Below are positions 7,678 to 16,620 of a DNA stretch of 37,805 nt, piece by piece. The notes beneath the pieces are model-generated. The model saw only the letters and a program-made list of their open reading frames with translations. It was not told where the DNA came from and made no database searches. Numbering within the stretch: position 1 is the first letter of the stretch; every line of letters begins with the position of its first letter. The translations under genes and the position numbers were made by a program. This stretch comes from Candidatus Gastranaerophilales bacterium. Its GTDB lineage: Bacteria; Cyanobacteriota; Vampirovibrionia; Gastranaerophilales; Gastranaerophilaceae. Location: NCBI GenBank assembly GCA_947584965.1, contig CANPWQ010000016.1, forward strand, positions 1-37,805. Reading direction: 5' to 3'.

Positions 7678-8760
7678 ATGAAAACTTATAATATCGCATT
7701 ACTTGCCGGCGACGGAACGGGAAAAGAAGTAACAGATGAAGCCGTTAAAATATTAAAAGCAATTGAGCAAAAATATAAGGTTGAATTCAATTTTGAACCT
7801 GCACTTATAGGCGGATGTGCTTACGATAAATATAAAACTCCGCTGCCCGATGTAACGCTTAATCTGGCAAAAAATTCGGATGCGGTATTATTAGGCGCCG
7901 TAGGCGGCTGGGAATATGATAAACTCCCGCCCGAAGTAAGACCTGAGCGAGCTTTGCTCGGAATAAGAAAAGAACTTAATCTGTTTGCAAATCTTCGTCC
8001 TGCTGTCGTTTATCCCGAATTAACAACAATATCCCCGTTAAAAAAAGATATTGCAGCGGGTACCGATATAATGATTATACGGGAATTAACAGGTGATGTA
8101 TATTTCGGCACTCCTAAAGGCATAGAAGTTAAGAACGGTGAAAAATACGGCTATAATAATATGTGTTATTACGAGAGTGAAATTAAAAGAATAGCTCATA
8201 TCGCTTTTCAAACAGCAATGAAGCGTAATAAAAAATTATGCTCGGTTGATAAAGCAAATGTTTTGGATGTATCAAGATTATGGCGGGAAACGGTTGCACA
8301 AGTTGCTAAAGAATATCCTGAAGTTGAACTTACAAATATGTATGTGGATAATGCGGCAATGCAAATAATAAGAGCCCCAAAACAATTTGACGTTATTCTA
8401 ACGGGTAATATATTCGGCGATATACTATCCGACGAAGCGTCAATGCTGGCGGGTTCTTTAGGATTATTACCAAGTGCATCTTTGTCAGACACTAAACCTG
8501 CAATGTATGAACCAATCCACGGGAGCGCTCCCGACTTAAAAGGACTTAATATTGTTAACCCTATTGCAACAATACTCTCTGCCGCAATGATGTTAAAGTA
8601 TTCGTTTAATATGAATAATGAGCATGATGATATTGTTAAATCTGTAAGAAAAGCATTAAAAGACGGTTACAGAACTAAAGATATTGCAATTGAAGGCATG
8701 GACACAATATCAACTTCCAAAATGGGAGATGTCATTTATAACAATATTCTGGCTGATTAA
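7678..8760 (+). CDS. leuB: 3-isopropylmalate dehydrogenase
   Basis: NAD-dependent oxidative decarboxylase of leucine biosynthesis. 360 aa from the chosen ATG, the usual length. Family landmarks: GDGTGKEV near the N-terminus, the LGAVGGW and [21 protein letters not shown] substrate-binding region, [22 protein letters not shown] and the NAD-binding [12 protein letters not shown]. The start is set at 7678 because GGGAGG lies just upstream and the alternative ATG at 7639 lies inside the previous terminator. No other leu genes adjoin it. The structured region 8805-8948 follows and probably ends its transcript. Confidence 0.96.
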   Translation: MKTYNIALLAGDGTGKEVTDEAVKILKAIEQKYKVEFNFEPALIGGCAYDKYKTPLPDVTLNLAKNSDAVLLGAVGGWEYDKLPPEVRPERALLGIRKELNLFANLRPAVVYPELTTISPLKKDIAAGTDIMIIRELTGDVYFGTPKGIEVKNGEKYGYNNMCYYESEIKRIAHIAFQTAMKRNKKLCSVDKANVLDVSRLWRETVAQVAKEYPEVELTNMYVDNAAMQIIRAPKQFDVILTGNIFGDILSDEASMLAGSLGLLPSASLSDTKPAMYEPIHGSAPDLKGLNIVNPIATILSAAMMLKYSFNMNNEHDDIVKSVRKALKDGYRTKDIAIEGMDTISTSKMGDVIYNNILAD

Positions 8761-8804
8761 TAATACTAAAGTACTAATAAACAGGTAGTATTTAAACGAG
8801 CATA

Positions 8805-8948
8805 AGACTATACCTCAGGAGAGTGAAAAGCTGTTATAAATACGTTATAGTTAAAATGTAGATTGAAGCTGACGAACACTTTCTTTCGGGGTTGCGAAAA
8901 AGTATTATTTAAATAGTTCGGATTTAAGTTTCAATCTACACTTTTTTA
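8805..8948 (+). ncRNA. Candidate structured RNA / complex terminator after leuB
   Basis: The leuB to 9006 gap contains nested pairings: ACTATA (8807-8812) with TATAGT (8846-8851), enclosing CTC-AGGA-GAG (8814-8823); then an 11-bp stem TGTAGATTGAA (8857-8867) with TTCAATCTACA (8930-8940), enclosing CGAAC/GTTCG (8873-8877 with 8916-8920) and a hairpin at 8879-8902. Six T residues follow at 8942-8947. This is far more structure than a simple terminator needs. I could not match it to tmRNA, SRP, RNase P or a riboswitch family. It may be an independent small RNA, a 3' UTR-derived RNA, or a leader of the gene at 9006. Confidence 0.45.
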
Positions 8949-9005
8949 TGCGGATTTTTAAAAAATTATGTTAAAATATAGTATATAAATAAAAGAGGGG
9001 AAATA

Positions 9006-9509
9006 ATGAAGAAATATAATAAACTGATTAAATTAATAATGATATTGTCTGTTATAGGCGGAATAAGTATAAGCACTGCACCGGCCGTATATTCTGCACC
9101 GACAGCAGTAAAAAGCGCACCTGCAGCTGTAAAAACAGCACCCGCGTACACTTGTGTAAATCCGTTAGATGTTGTAAACACACCGTCAAAATATTTGAAT
9201 AAAAATATAACATTTGAAGCTGAATTTGAAACATATACATCTTTAGGGCTTGATTATAAACCCGCATATAAAGATCCTGCAAAGTATATAGGAATTTTAA
9301 TAAGAAGAAATGATGTAAAAACAAAATCTATACCGCTTGCGGAAATGAAAATATTTGTAGACAGAGAAACCGCAGAAAAACACCCCGATTTGGAAGCCGG
9401 CGATAAAATTAAAATTTCGGGAACAGTATTTTCAACAGCATTGGGCGACCCTTGGGTTAATGTCAAAAAACTTGAAGTATTAACAACAAAAACAAAAGAA
9501 AAGAAATAA
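9006..9509 (+). CDS. Exported protein with OB-like domain, unknown function
   Basis: 167 aa with a clear signal peptide (KKYNKLIKLIMILSVIGGI, cleavage probably near residue 30). A low-complexity Ala/Pro/Val/Lys stretch (APTAVKSAPAAVKTAP) follows. The mature part contains PSKYLNKNITFEAEF, GDKIKISGTVF and WVNVKKLEV, a beta-rich pattern like periplasmic OB-fold domains. It contains a single Cys after the repeat stretch. Shine-Dalgarno GAGGGGAAA. The gene ends 24 bp before the GH57 gene in the same direction, so the two are probably co-transcribed. I cannot assign a function. Confidence 0.75.
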   Translation: MKKYNKLIKLIMILSVIGGISISTAPAVYSAPTAVKSAPAAVKTAPAYTCVNPLDVVNTPSKYLNKNITFEAEFETYTSLGLDYKPAYKDPAKYIGILIRRNDVKTKSIPLAEMKIFVDRETAEKHPDLEAGDKIKISGTVFSTALGDPWVNVKKLEVLTTKTKEKK

Positions 9510-9533
9510 CATAAATGCAATCGGGAGAGAGTT

Positions 9534-12056
9534 GTGAAAGAAAATAAAAAAGCATATCTTACCATACATGGACACTTCTATCAACCGCCAAGAGAAAATC
9601 CTTGGCTGGAAACAATTGAAGTACAGGATAGTGCTAATCCTTTTCACGACTGGAATGCAAGAGTTACTGCGGAATGCTATACACCTAACTCCGTATCAAA
9701 AATAGTTACTCAAGATAATAAAATTCTTGACATAGTAAACAATTACGCTTATATCAGCTTTAATTTCGGTCCAACCCTTTTGTCGTGGATGGAGCATTAC
9801 AGCCCTTACTCTTACGACAGAATAATTAAAGCGGATGTGGAAAGCGCAGGAAAAAATAACGGGCATGGTAATGCTATTGCCCAGGTTTATAACCATATAA
9901 TAATGCCGCTTGCCAATAAAGACGATAAATACACACAAATTATATGGGGAATAAAAGATTTTCAATACAGGTTCGGCAGAAAGCCTGAGGGAATGTGGCT
10001 TGCCGAAACCGCATGCGACGACGCAACATTGGAAGCATTAATTGACTGCGGTATTAAATTTACAATTCTTTCGCCTTTCCAGGCAAAAAGTGTAAGAAAA
10101 TTAAATTCTGATGACGATTGGAGTGATGTAAGCTGGGGGAATATAGACCCTGCAAGAGCATACAGATATTTCACGAAATCCGATAAATCAAAATATATAG
10201 ATTTATTCTTTTATGACGGTTCAATTTCAAAATCCGTTGCATTTGATGAATTATTAACGGACGGAAATAAGTTTATTTCAAGATTAAAAGACGGAATATC
10301 CGACTTAAGAGATTATAATCAGCTTGTAAATATAGCAACAGACGGCGAAAGCTACGGACACCATACAAAATTCGGTGATATGGCGCTTTCTTATATATTA
10401 AAAGTTAAAGCAGAAGACGAGGGATTTGAAATTACCAATTATGCCAATTATTTAGAGCAGGAAGAGGTAAAATATGAGGTCGATATAAAAGATGTTTCAT
10501 CTTGGAGCTGTTCTCACGGGGTGGGGCGTTGGTGTGATGACTGCGGATGTTCAACGGGCGGGGGCTACGGCTGGAACCAAAAATGGCGTAAGCCATTGCG
10601 TGAAGCGCTTGATTATGTTAGAGATGAATTAAGAAAAATATTTGAAGAATACGGTTCCAAATATTTTAAAAATGTTTGGGCTGCCAGAAATGACTATATT
10701 GACGTCATTTTAGACAGAAGCAAAAATTCAATAAATCTATTTCTTGATAAGCACGCAAATTATAAATTAGACCACTCGGAAACCGTTAAAGCATTAAAAT
10801 TAATGGAAATGCAAAGACAGGCAATGCTTATGTATACAAGCTGCGGTTGGTTTTTCTCCGAAATATCGGGGATAGAAACAACTCAAATAATGAAATATGC
10901 AGCACGTGCAATGCAGCTGGCTCAATATTTTTCCAATAAAGACATAGAAACAGGTTTTTTAGAAATCTTATCACGCGCACAAAGCAATATACAAGGATTT
11001 GGAAGCGGAAAAGACGTTTATGAAAGACTTGTTAAACCCTCCATTGTTTCAATTAAACAAATCGGGGCGCTTTGGGCAATATCTTCCATGCACAATAATT
11101 TTGAAGATTTTACAACACTATACTGTTATGATATAAAAAGACACTACAGCAAATACGTATCAAACGGCTCAACAGCATTCAGTGCGGGAAGAATTGAAAT
11201 ATCCTCCAAAATTACGCTTGAAAAAGCAGACTTTTTCTTTGCAGCTCTTCAATTTCCCGAAGGTGATTTCCACTGCGCAATTAAACGCTATGACGATTGT
11301 GAAAATTTGCAGGATATTACTAAAAAACTTTGTGAAATATACTTAAATAATCCCGTAACTGAAATCATACGTGCGCTTGATAAAATATTCGGTAACGAAT
11401 ACTTTACTTTAAAAGATGTAATTATTGAAGACAGAAGCAAAATATTGTTATCCTCACTTAAAGACAAATTGGGTAAATTTTCAAATACATACAGAGAAGT
11501 TTATAATGAGGGTAAGAGCTTCATTATGCAGCTAATAAACCTTGGAATAAGCGTCCCTGTTGAATACAAGCTGGCGGCACAATATACTCTTACTAATGAT
11601 TTCAACGAAATCTTCCAAGATTGTATTAATCTGACGGATGAAGCTACAATTCAAAAAGGTTTGGATATTTTAAAAGAAGCACAGGCTTTTCAAATTGACA
11701 TTGATAAAACTCTGACCTGTAATATATTTTCAAATCAGATACAAAAAGCAATTTATAACTTTATGAAAACTTTTGAAATGCACAGACTCGATAATATTTT
11801 AAAGATGTTTGAATGCGCTGCCAAGTTAAATTTAAAAGTAGATATATCCGAAGCTCAAAATATGTATTTCAATAAAATTTATTCTAAATTCACAAAACTG
11901 CTTGATAATGCGGCTCTTGAACAGACAAACATTACTGAAATAAGAGAATATTTGTTCTCACTATTAATTTTAGGCGAATATTTGAATATTAATACGGATT
12001 TTTATAAATCATCAATTTTAAAATTAACTTCCGAGAGAATAAAAATTAATAATTAA
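9534..12056 (+). CDS. Glycoside hydrolase family 57 protein (GH57 + DUF3536)
   Basis: 840-aa two-domain enzyme of the alpha-amylase/alpha-mannosidase-like GH57 group. The N-terminal barrel has the family motifs HGHFYQPP (residues 12-19), GMWLAETACDD with the nucleophile E158, and ATDGESYGHH with the acid/base D270. From about residue 340 the sequence matches the DUF3536 type, long helical, with WSCSHGVGRWCDDCGC at the junction. It is predicted cytoplasmic, with no signal peptide. GH57 members act on alpha-glucans such as glycogen; the precise activity here is unknown. The start is GTG, chosen because GGGAGAG lies 4 nt upstream. No glycogen genes adjoin it. Its stop overlaps the convergent coaE by 4 bp. 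Confidence 0.9.
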   Translation: MKENKKAYLTIHGHFYQPPRENPWLETIEVQDSANPFHDWNARVTAECYTPNSVSKIVTQDNKILDIVNNYAYISFNFGPTLLSWMEHYSPYSYDRIIKADVESAGKNNGHGNAIAQVYNHIIMPLANKDDKYTQIIWGIKDFQYRFGRKPEGMWLAETACDDATLEALIDCGIKFTILSPFQAKSVRKLNSDDDWSDVSWGNIDPARAYRYFTKSDKSKYIDLFFYDGSISKSVAFDELLTDGNKFISRLKDGISDLRDYNQLVNIATDGESYGHHTKFGDMALSYILKVKAEDEGFEITNYANYLEQEEVKYEVDIKDVSSWSCSHGVGRWCDDCGCSTGGGYGWNQKWRKPLREALDYVRDELRKIFEEYGSKYFKNVWAARNDYIDVILDRSKNSINLFLDKHANYKLDHSETVKALKLMEMQRQAMLMYTSCGWFFSEISGIETTQIMKYAARAMQLAQYFSNKDIETGFLEILSRAQSNIQGFGSGKDVYERLVKPSIVSIKQIGALWAISSMHNNFEDFTTLYCYDIKRHYSKYVSNGSTAFSAGRIEISSKITLEKADFFFAALQFPEGDFHCAIKRYDDCENLQDITKKLCEIYLNNPVTEIIRALDKIFGNEYFTLKDVIIEDRSKILLSSLKDKLGKFSNTYREVYNEGKSFIMQLINLGISVPVEYKLAAQYTLTNDFNEIFQDCINLTDEATIQKGLDILKEAQAFQIDIDKTLTCNIFSNQIQKAIYNFMKTFEMHRLDNILKMFECAAKLNLKVDISEAQNMYFNKIYSKFTKLLDNAALEQTNITEIREYLFSLLILGEYLNINTDFYKSSILKLTSERIKINN

Positions 12057-12637
12057 AGCTGTTTTATAATATTATTAACTTGATTTCTTAAATTAATAAA
12101 ATCAGAATTGTTGTAAATAATATAGTCTGATTTTTTAATCTTTTCATCTTCTTTTTCTTGAGAGTTTATACGAATTCTTGCATAACTTTCGGTATAATTA
12201 TTTCTCTCCATTAACCTTTTAAGCCTTACATCTTCATCAGCAGATACAAAAATAATTTTATCAAATTGCTTTTCAATTCCCGCCTCAAAAAGCAACGGAA
12301 CGGAAACAAAAATCATTTTTTCACTTCTGTTTTTAATTAAAAATTCATTAACTTTTTCATTTATTTTAGGATGTAAAATCGCTTCCAATTTAGTTCGTTT
12401 ACTATCATCGGCGAATACTACTTTGCCAAATTTTTCACGTGAAATATTACCTTTTTCATCAAATATATCATCATACCCGAATACATCATTAATTGTTTTA
12501 ATTACATCTAAGTCGCAAGACAGTATAAAATGATTAATTTTATCAGTATCAATCACTTTATATCCCAAAGATAAAAGAATTTTCTCGACTTGCGACTTTC
12601 CGCTTGCTATATTTCCCGTTATTGCAATTTTTTTCAT
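12053..12637 (-). CDS. coaE: Dephospho-CoA kinase
   Basis: Last step of CoA biosynthesis: phosphorylates the 3'-OH of dephospho-CoA. 194 aa, standard length. P-loop GNIASGKS at residues 8-15, the DTDKINH substrate segment, LHPKI and VSVPLLFEAG lid/CoA region, and RLKRLMERN near the C-terminus. No Shine-Dalgarno lies upstream of the ATG, but a perfect TATAAT lies 6 nt away. It may therefore be transcribed from its own leaderless promoter although the thioredoxin-like gene ends only 26 bp upstream in the same direction. Confidence 0.96.
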   Translation of the reverse strand: MKKIAITGNIASGKSQVEKILLSLGYKVIDTDKINHFILSCDLDVIKTINDVFGYDDIFDEKGNISREKFGKVVFADDSKRTKLEAILHPKINEKVNEFLIKNRSEKMIFVSVPLLFEAGIEKQFDKIIFVSADEDVRLKRLMERNNYTESYARIRINSQEKEDEKIKKSDYIIYNNSDFINLRNQVNNIIKQL

Positions 12638-12643
12638 AAATTA

Positions 12644-12672
12644 ATTATAATCACTAATAAAAATTACTGCAA
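12644..12672 (-). promoter_or_regulatory. Candidate leaderless promoter of coaE
   Basis: TATAAT (12644-12649) lies 6 nt from the coaE ATG with a possible -35 TTGCAG (12667-12672) 17 nt upstream, overlapping the end of the thioredoxin-like gene. The interval to the ATG contains no purine-rich ribosome binding site. Confidence 0.5.
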
Positions 12673-12969
12673 ATAAGAAAGCAGAGTATTTAAAAGTTCA
12701 TATTTTGTTTTATATCCTACAAAATTAGCAATTAAATTTCCGTCTTTAAACAAAAGAAATGCAGGAAAAGCGCTTATTCCAAATCGGCGTACCAATGCAG
12801 GATTTTCATCGGGGTCAACTTCACCTATCCAAATATTTTGGTCTGCAATTTCTTTTAATACAGGTTTTTGTCTTTGGCAAAATCCGCACCATGACGCTGT
12901 AAATGCAACAAATTTTATACCGTCTTTTATATTTTCATCAAAATTATTCTCATTTAATTCTTGCAGCAT
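12664..12969 (-). CDS. Thioredoxin-like protein
   Basis: 101 aa, a single thioredoxin fold. The redox motif is WCGFC (C28 and C31), not the classical WCGPC; the cis-Pro loop is SAFPAFLLF. Substituting Phe for Pro shifts redox potential in thioredoxins, so it may be a specialised disulfide reductase rather than the main TrxA. It is cytoplasmic, with no signal peptide. Shine-Dalgarno AAAGGAG. It follows yqeG by 59 bp. Confidence 0.88.
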   Translation of the reverse strand: MLQELNENNFDENIKDGIKFVAFTASWCGFCQRQKPVLKEIADQNIWIGEVDPDENPALVRRFGISAFPAFLLFKDGNLIANFVGYKTKYELLNTLLSYLQ

Positions 12970-13028
12970 AACAAACTCCTTTTTAAGAAGTATAAATATA
13001 CAAACAGAAAAATAAATCCGCCGTTAAG

Positions 13029-13508
13029 CTACTTTCTAATAGTAAGACGTTCAAGCCACCTTACAAATCTTGTAGGTTTATTTTCCTTTTCGCGTGTAAT
13101 GGAGTCAACTAACACTGTTTTAGCCCCCAAAAGTTTTCCCGCCAATATATCGGTCAATGGTCTATCACCAATAACAACCGTATTTTCAGGCAAGATGTTT
13201 ACGGATTTTAAAAATTCTCTCATAACTTTCGGATTAGGTTTATTTGCATTACCTATTACCGGAAAATCTGACATCGCCTGTACTTTTGAGATATAATCTT
13301 CTCTTTTATTATTACTTATTATTGCAATAACGAAGTTTTGTTTAAGTTCTTTAAGAAGTTCTAATACTTTATTAGGATATTCACCTGATTTTGAGGGCAT
13401 TACGGTACTATCCAAATCAAATAAAACAGCATTTATCCCTATTGATTTTAATTCTTTAAAATCAATATCAAAAAGCGAAACAAGATTATAATCGGGTTTT
13501 AAAATCAT
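13029..13508 (-). CDS. YqeG-family HAD phosphatase
   Basis: 159-aa HAD-superfamily subfamily IIIA phosphatase. Motif I is DLDST (D31, D33), motif II is IISNN, and motif IV is GDRPLTD. The family is widespread in Firmicutes and Cyanobacteria; some members act on phosphatidylglycerophosphate, but the substrate here is not certain. The ATG overlaps the stop of the upstream U32 gene by 4 bp, indicating translational coupling. Confidence 0.9.
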   Translation of the reverse strand: MILKPDYNLVSLFDIDFKELKSIGINAVLFDLDSTVMPSKSGEYPNKVLELLKELKQNFVIAIISNNKREDYISKVQAMSDFPVIGNANKPNPKVMREFLKSVNILPENTVVIGDRPLTDILAGKLLGAKTVLVDSITREKENKPTRFVRWLERLTIRK

Positions 13509-14755
13509 CTTAAATTTTTAACTCCTATTGTTCTTGCAAGGGCGTATTTATAATCTTTCGGGCTTTTTGAAAGTTCTATTAAAAATTCATCATTTGTATT
13601 GCATAAAGATTTTTCTTCGCTTGATTTTTCGTCAAAAATCCTTGTAACTTTTGCCTTAAAGCATTCATCAGGCGTAATTATTTCAATCTCATCATTTAAT
13701 AAAAATTTATTTTTAGTAAGGACTTTGAACATATTATCCTTTTTATCAAGGAAAACGCACAAGCAGTCAGCCCCTGCCAGCCCCTTTGAAATATCATAGC
13801 TGTAACCCTCGCTATCGGGTTTATGCAAATAAAAGCCTGTTGTATAGCCGCGGTTGCCTATTTTTATAATCTCGTTATAATTTTCTTCTTTGTTGATTTT
13901 TCCTTTTGTAAGGTAATCATCTATTGCTTTTCTGTAGGCTTTAGCAACGGCAGAAACATAATAAAGACTTTTTGTTCTGCCTTCTATTTTAAATGAATCT
14001 ATACCCAAATCAATTAATTCAGGCAGATAGTTAATAAGGGCTAAGTCCTTTGGGCTTAGGATGTGAGTACCCTGCCCGTTTTCTTCTATGTCAAAATATT
14101 CCCCCTCTCTTGTTTCCTCAACAAGTTTATAACTCCACCTGCAAGATTGAGAACAGTTACCGTGGTTGGCTTTGCGTTCTCCTTTTGTCATATAATCGCT
14201 TATTAAACAGCGCCCTGAAAATGATACACATTGAGCTCCGTGGACAAATACTTCATATTCAATATCAGGGACATTCTTTTTAATTTCGGCTATTTGCTCA
14301 AGTGATAAATCTCTTGATAAAACTACCCTTTGCGCACCGAGGTCGCGCCAAAATTTAACGGCTTCAGAGTTTAAGATATTAGTTTGAGTGCTTACGTGCA
14401 AAGGTATTTTAGGCATATATTTTTTTATTATGTTATATACACCGAAGTCTGAAAACAATATAGCGTCAGGGCTTGCGTCTTTAATACGCTCGGCGCACTC
14501 AATCATAGATTTTATATCGTTATCATAAGCAAAAATATTTAATGTTAAATAAACTTTTTTACCAAAAGAATGAGCCAAGTCAATACAGTCTTTTAAGTTG
14601 TCAATTGTTATAAGCTCACCTTTTCGCATAGCTCTAAGGCTGAAATCAACCATCCCCAAATAAACGGCATCTGCGCCGTAGTGAATGGCATAATCCAGTT
14701 TTTCTCTGCTCCCTGCGGGCAGGAGAAGTTCAGGTCTTTTTGTGTTTAATTCCAT
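13505..14755 (-). CDS. U32 peptidase-family protein (TrhP/RlhA type)
   Basis: 416 aa. The N-terminal barrel begins ELLLPAGSREKLDYAIHYGADAVY. The U32 signature region follows (EVFVHGAQCVSFSGRCLIS, then NHGNCSQSCRWSY), with the four conserved cysteines that likely bind an Fe-S cluster. Despite the name, characterised bacterial members (TrhP, RlhA) carry out tRNA or rRNA hydroxylation. At this length, with a C-terminal beta domain, it is closest to the TrhP-like group, so a role in tRNA wobble-uridine hydroxylation is plausible but unproven. It is coupled to yqeG. No Shine-Dalgarno; TAAAAT (14762-14767) lies 6 nt from the ATG, a possible leaderless start. Confidence 0.85.
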   Translation of the reverse strand: MELNTKRPELLLPAGSREKLDYAIHYGADAVYLGMVDFSLRAMRKGELITIDNLKDCIDLAHSFGKKVYLTLNIFAYDNDIKSMIECAERIKDASPDAILFSDFGVYNIIKKYMPKIPLHVSTQTNILNSEAVKFWRDLGAQRVVLSRDLSLEQIAEIKKNVPDIEYEVFVHGAQCVSFSGRCLISDYMTKGERKANHGNCSQSCRWSYKLVEETREGEYFDIEENGQGTHILSPKDLALINYLPELIDLGIDSFKIEGRTKSLYYVSAVAKAYRKAIDDYLTKGKINKEENYNEIIKIGNRGYTTGFYLHKPDSEGYSYDISKGLAGADCLCVFLDKKDNMFKVLTKNKFLLNDEIEIITPDECFKAKVTRIFDEKSSEEKSLCNTNDEFLIELSKSPKDYKYALARTIGVKNLR

Positions 14756-14767
14756 ACCATTATTTTA

Positions 14768-16342
14768 CTACAAACTTTTTTCATCCGATTTATTTAGCGT
14801 AAACCCTTTTGTAAAGGCATTTTTAATGTAATAATTTTTATCGGCGGAAGGAAGATAATATTTTTCTTTCAATTTATCATTTATTAGATACAAAATATAC
14901 CATTGTGTTCCGTAAACTGCTTTATAATTATTCGGAATATAGTCATTTATAACAGCACTAACGGGAATTAATATATAATCGGGTTTATATGGCTCTGATA
15001 GTATCTCTTCCCAATCGTTTTGCGCATTATAAAACTTATCAAGAAGTTCTTTTTCTTTATTAAAATAAACTTCTTCATAACGCCCATCCATATATATTAA
15101 GTTATTCGGGAACAATTTATAAGCTATATAGCTTCCTAAATCCAAAGGAGCAAGCACTCTGCCTTTTAAATCATTGATTTTTAAGAACTCAACCTCTTTT
15201 ACGGGTTGTTCATGTAAATAATACAAATCAGGTTTAATCATAAAAAATACTATTAATGAACCGGCAAAAAATAAAGGCATAAGTCCATAAGGAAGTATAT
15301 TTTCTGTTATTCTTACACAGTCTTGCGTTTTTTGTTTTTTTGCAGGTTCTTTTATATGCCCGTAAATAAAATTAAAGTAATTATTGTGTCCGGCGCAAAT
15401 ATCTTTATACAAAAATATAATTGAAGTTATTATAAAAAACGGTGTGTTTTTTATGTATTTATAAGAAAAGTAAGCGCAAACAAAAAGCAGAATATACTTT
15501 GTAAAATCATTTTTATAATCTTTAATGTTAAAAATCAGAACAATAAAAAATATTGAATACAATATTTTAAACCAAGTAAATAAACCGCTTTGACTTAAAA
15601 ACGGGCTTATCCATTCGGTTATATTGGGTCGCGGCATAGTTGACGCCATAAAAATAAATTTAACGTAGTCAATGCCGTATGGATTAATAAACATTACCGC
15701 AAAGCACACAAAAAGAGTAAATATATATTTTTTAAAAGGTTTTTTATTAAGCGCCTCGCCTAATGAATATATTGCTAATATTCCGAGCCCAGCAACGCAG
15801 CCGCCATGGGCGTTTGCCCAAATTAACATTAAAACTGGCAATATAAATAAAAGTTTATTTTCTCCTTTATTCCTGACTCTCTCAAGTATGTATATAAATA
15901 TTGAAAAAAATAAGAACGTGAAGAAATGACATCTTAATGCAGAACTAAATAACGTCGGCAGAGATACTAAAGAATAACTAAATAAAAATACATCAAGAAG
16001 TTTTACACCTTTATCAATTTCAAGTTTTGCGGTTTTGAATGTAAAATAAAAGATTAAAAATACTATAAGTATCCTTGCCGAAAATATTCCCCAATATCCG
16101 AAATGATTTAAAATAAAAGAAAATAAAACACTCGCACCCCACTCATGGTCAAGCCAAACGTGAGTGGGAGTGTAAGAAAATACATCTGTTTTTAATATGT
16201 GTCCTAACTGCCAAAAAGCGTCACCCTGTAATATCCTTGCCCAAAAGTCAGGGTCAATGTTATTAGACATAAATGCCCATATTGTTATCATTAATAAAAC
16301 ATATATATAAAAACATATATTATATTTTAATTCTTTATTCAT
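14768..16342 (-). CDS. Multi-spanning GT-C-like glycosyltransferase
   Basis: 524 aa with about ten hydrophobic segments over the first 390 residues and a soluble C-terminal part containing KPDYILIPVSA. The first extracytoplasmic loop after TM1 has the acidic pattern NIDPDFWARILQGDAFW and HVWLDHEWG, which resembles the catalytic Asp/His loop of GT-C membrane glycosyltransferases that use lipid-linked sugars. The donor and acceptor cannot be inferred. No other glycan genes are adjacent. There is no Shine-Dalgarno; a TTGACT/TAACAT promoter ends 6 nt before the ATG. It precedes the U32 gene by 12 bp and is probably first in that transcript. Confidence 0.65.
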   Translation of the reverse strand: MNKELKYNICFYIYVLLMITIWAFMSNNIDPDFWARILQGDAFWQLGHILKTDVFSYTPTHVWLDHEWGASVLFSFILNHFGYWGIFSARILIVFLIFYFTFKTAKLEIDKGVKLLDVFLFSYSLVSLPTLFSSALRCHFFTFLFFSIFIYILERVRNKGENKLLFILPVLMLIWANAHGGCVAGLGILAIYSLGEALNKKPFKKYIFTLFVCFAVMFINPYGIDYVKFIFMASTMPRPNITEWISPFLSQSGLFTWFKILYSIFFIVLIFNIKDYKNDFTKYILLFVCAYFSYKYIKNTPFFIITSIIFLYKDICAGHNNYFNFIYGHIKEPAKKQKTQDCVRITENILPYGLMPLFFAGSLIVFFMIKPDLYYLHEQPVKEVEFLKINDLKGRVLAPLDLGSYIAYKLFPNNLIYMDGRYEEVYFNKEKELLDKFYNAQNDWEEILSEPYKPDYILIPVSAVINDYIPNNYKAVYGTQWYILYLINDKLKEKYYLPSADKNYYIKNAFTKGFTLNKSDEKSL

Positions 16343-16348
16343 ATGTAT

Positions 16349-16378
16349 ATGTTATTAATTTATACTTCACGGAGTCAA
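16349..16378 (-). promoter_or_regulatory. Candidate promoter of the GT-C-like gene
   Basis: TTGACT (16373-16378) and TAACAT (16349-16354) are separated by 18 nt on the minus strand. The -10 is 6 nt from the ATG, consistent with a leaderless or near-leaderless mRNA. The -10 match is weak. Confidence 0.35.
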
Positions 16379-16471
16379 TAAATTAAGTTTTGTAAAGCAT
16401 TCAAAGTCAATAATAACAAGGATTTTTCTTTTTCCCAAAAAATAATTAAATAAAAAACTAAAGTTTTAAAA

Positions 16472-16566
16472 AATAATGCCGATAAGATTATTGTCAAGGG
16501 CGAAAGCCCCATAAAACCTCCCTCCCCAAAGTCTAGTAGCCGCCTTAATAGGACGGCTTTTTTTTG
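16472..16566 (+). ncRNA. Candidate small RNA with CU-rich anti-Shine-Dalgarno segment
   Basis: A plus-strand terminator here has no upstream plus-strand gene for more than 3 kb. Before it are two hairpins, AATAAT/ATTATT (16472-16477 with 16487-16492) and GGGC-GAAA-GCCC (16498-16509, a GNRA tetraloop). A single-stranded CCTCCCTCCCC (16517-16527) follows, complementary to GGAGG-type ribosome binding sites. The hairpin / CU-rich single strand / terminator layout resembles cyanobacterial Yfr1-type riboregulators, although the Yfr1 core motif itself is absent. It could alternatively be an attenuated leader of the gene at 16621. No clear promoter was found. Confidence 0.45.
16538..16566 (+). terminator. 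Intrinsic terminator
   Basis: AGCCG-CC pairs with GG-A-CGGCT around TTAATA (16538-16557, one bulged A), followed by a run of T to 16565. It faces plus and marks the 3' end of the candidate small RNA. Confidence 0.8.
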
Positions 16567-16620
16567 CATAATTATTTATTTTTACACTATAATAAAAATA
16601 TTATCGAGTTAGGAATTAAC

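Noticed and set aside
8813-8823. CTCAGGAGAG as a cobalamin riboswitch B12 box
   Set aside because: The rest of the adenosylcobalamin aptamer is absent, and the segment lies only about 50 nt after the leuB stop.
16564-16620. Upstream ATG of the 79-aa gene
   Set aside because: It falls directly after the terminator T tract with no ribosome site.
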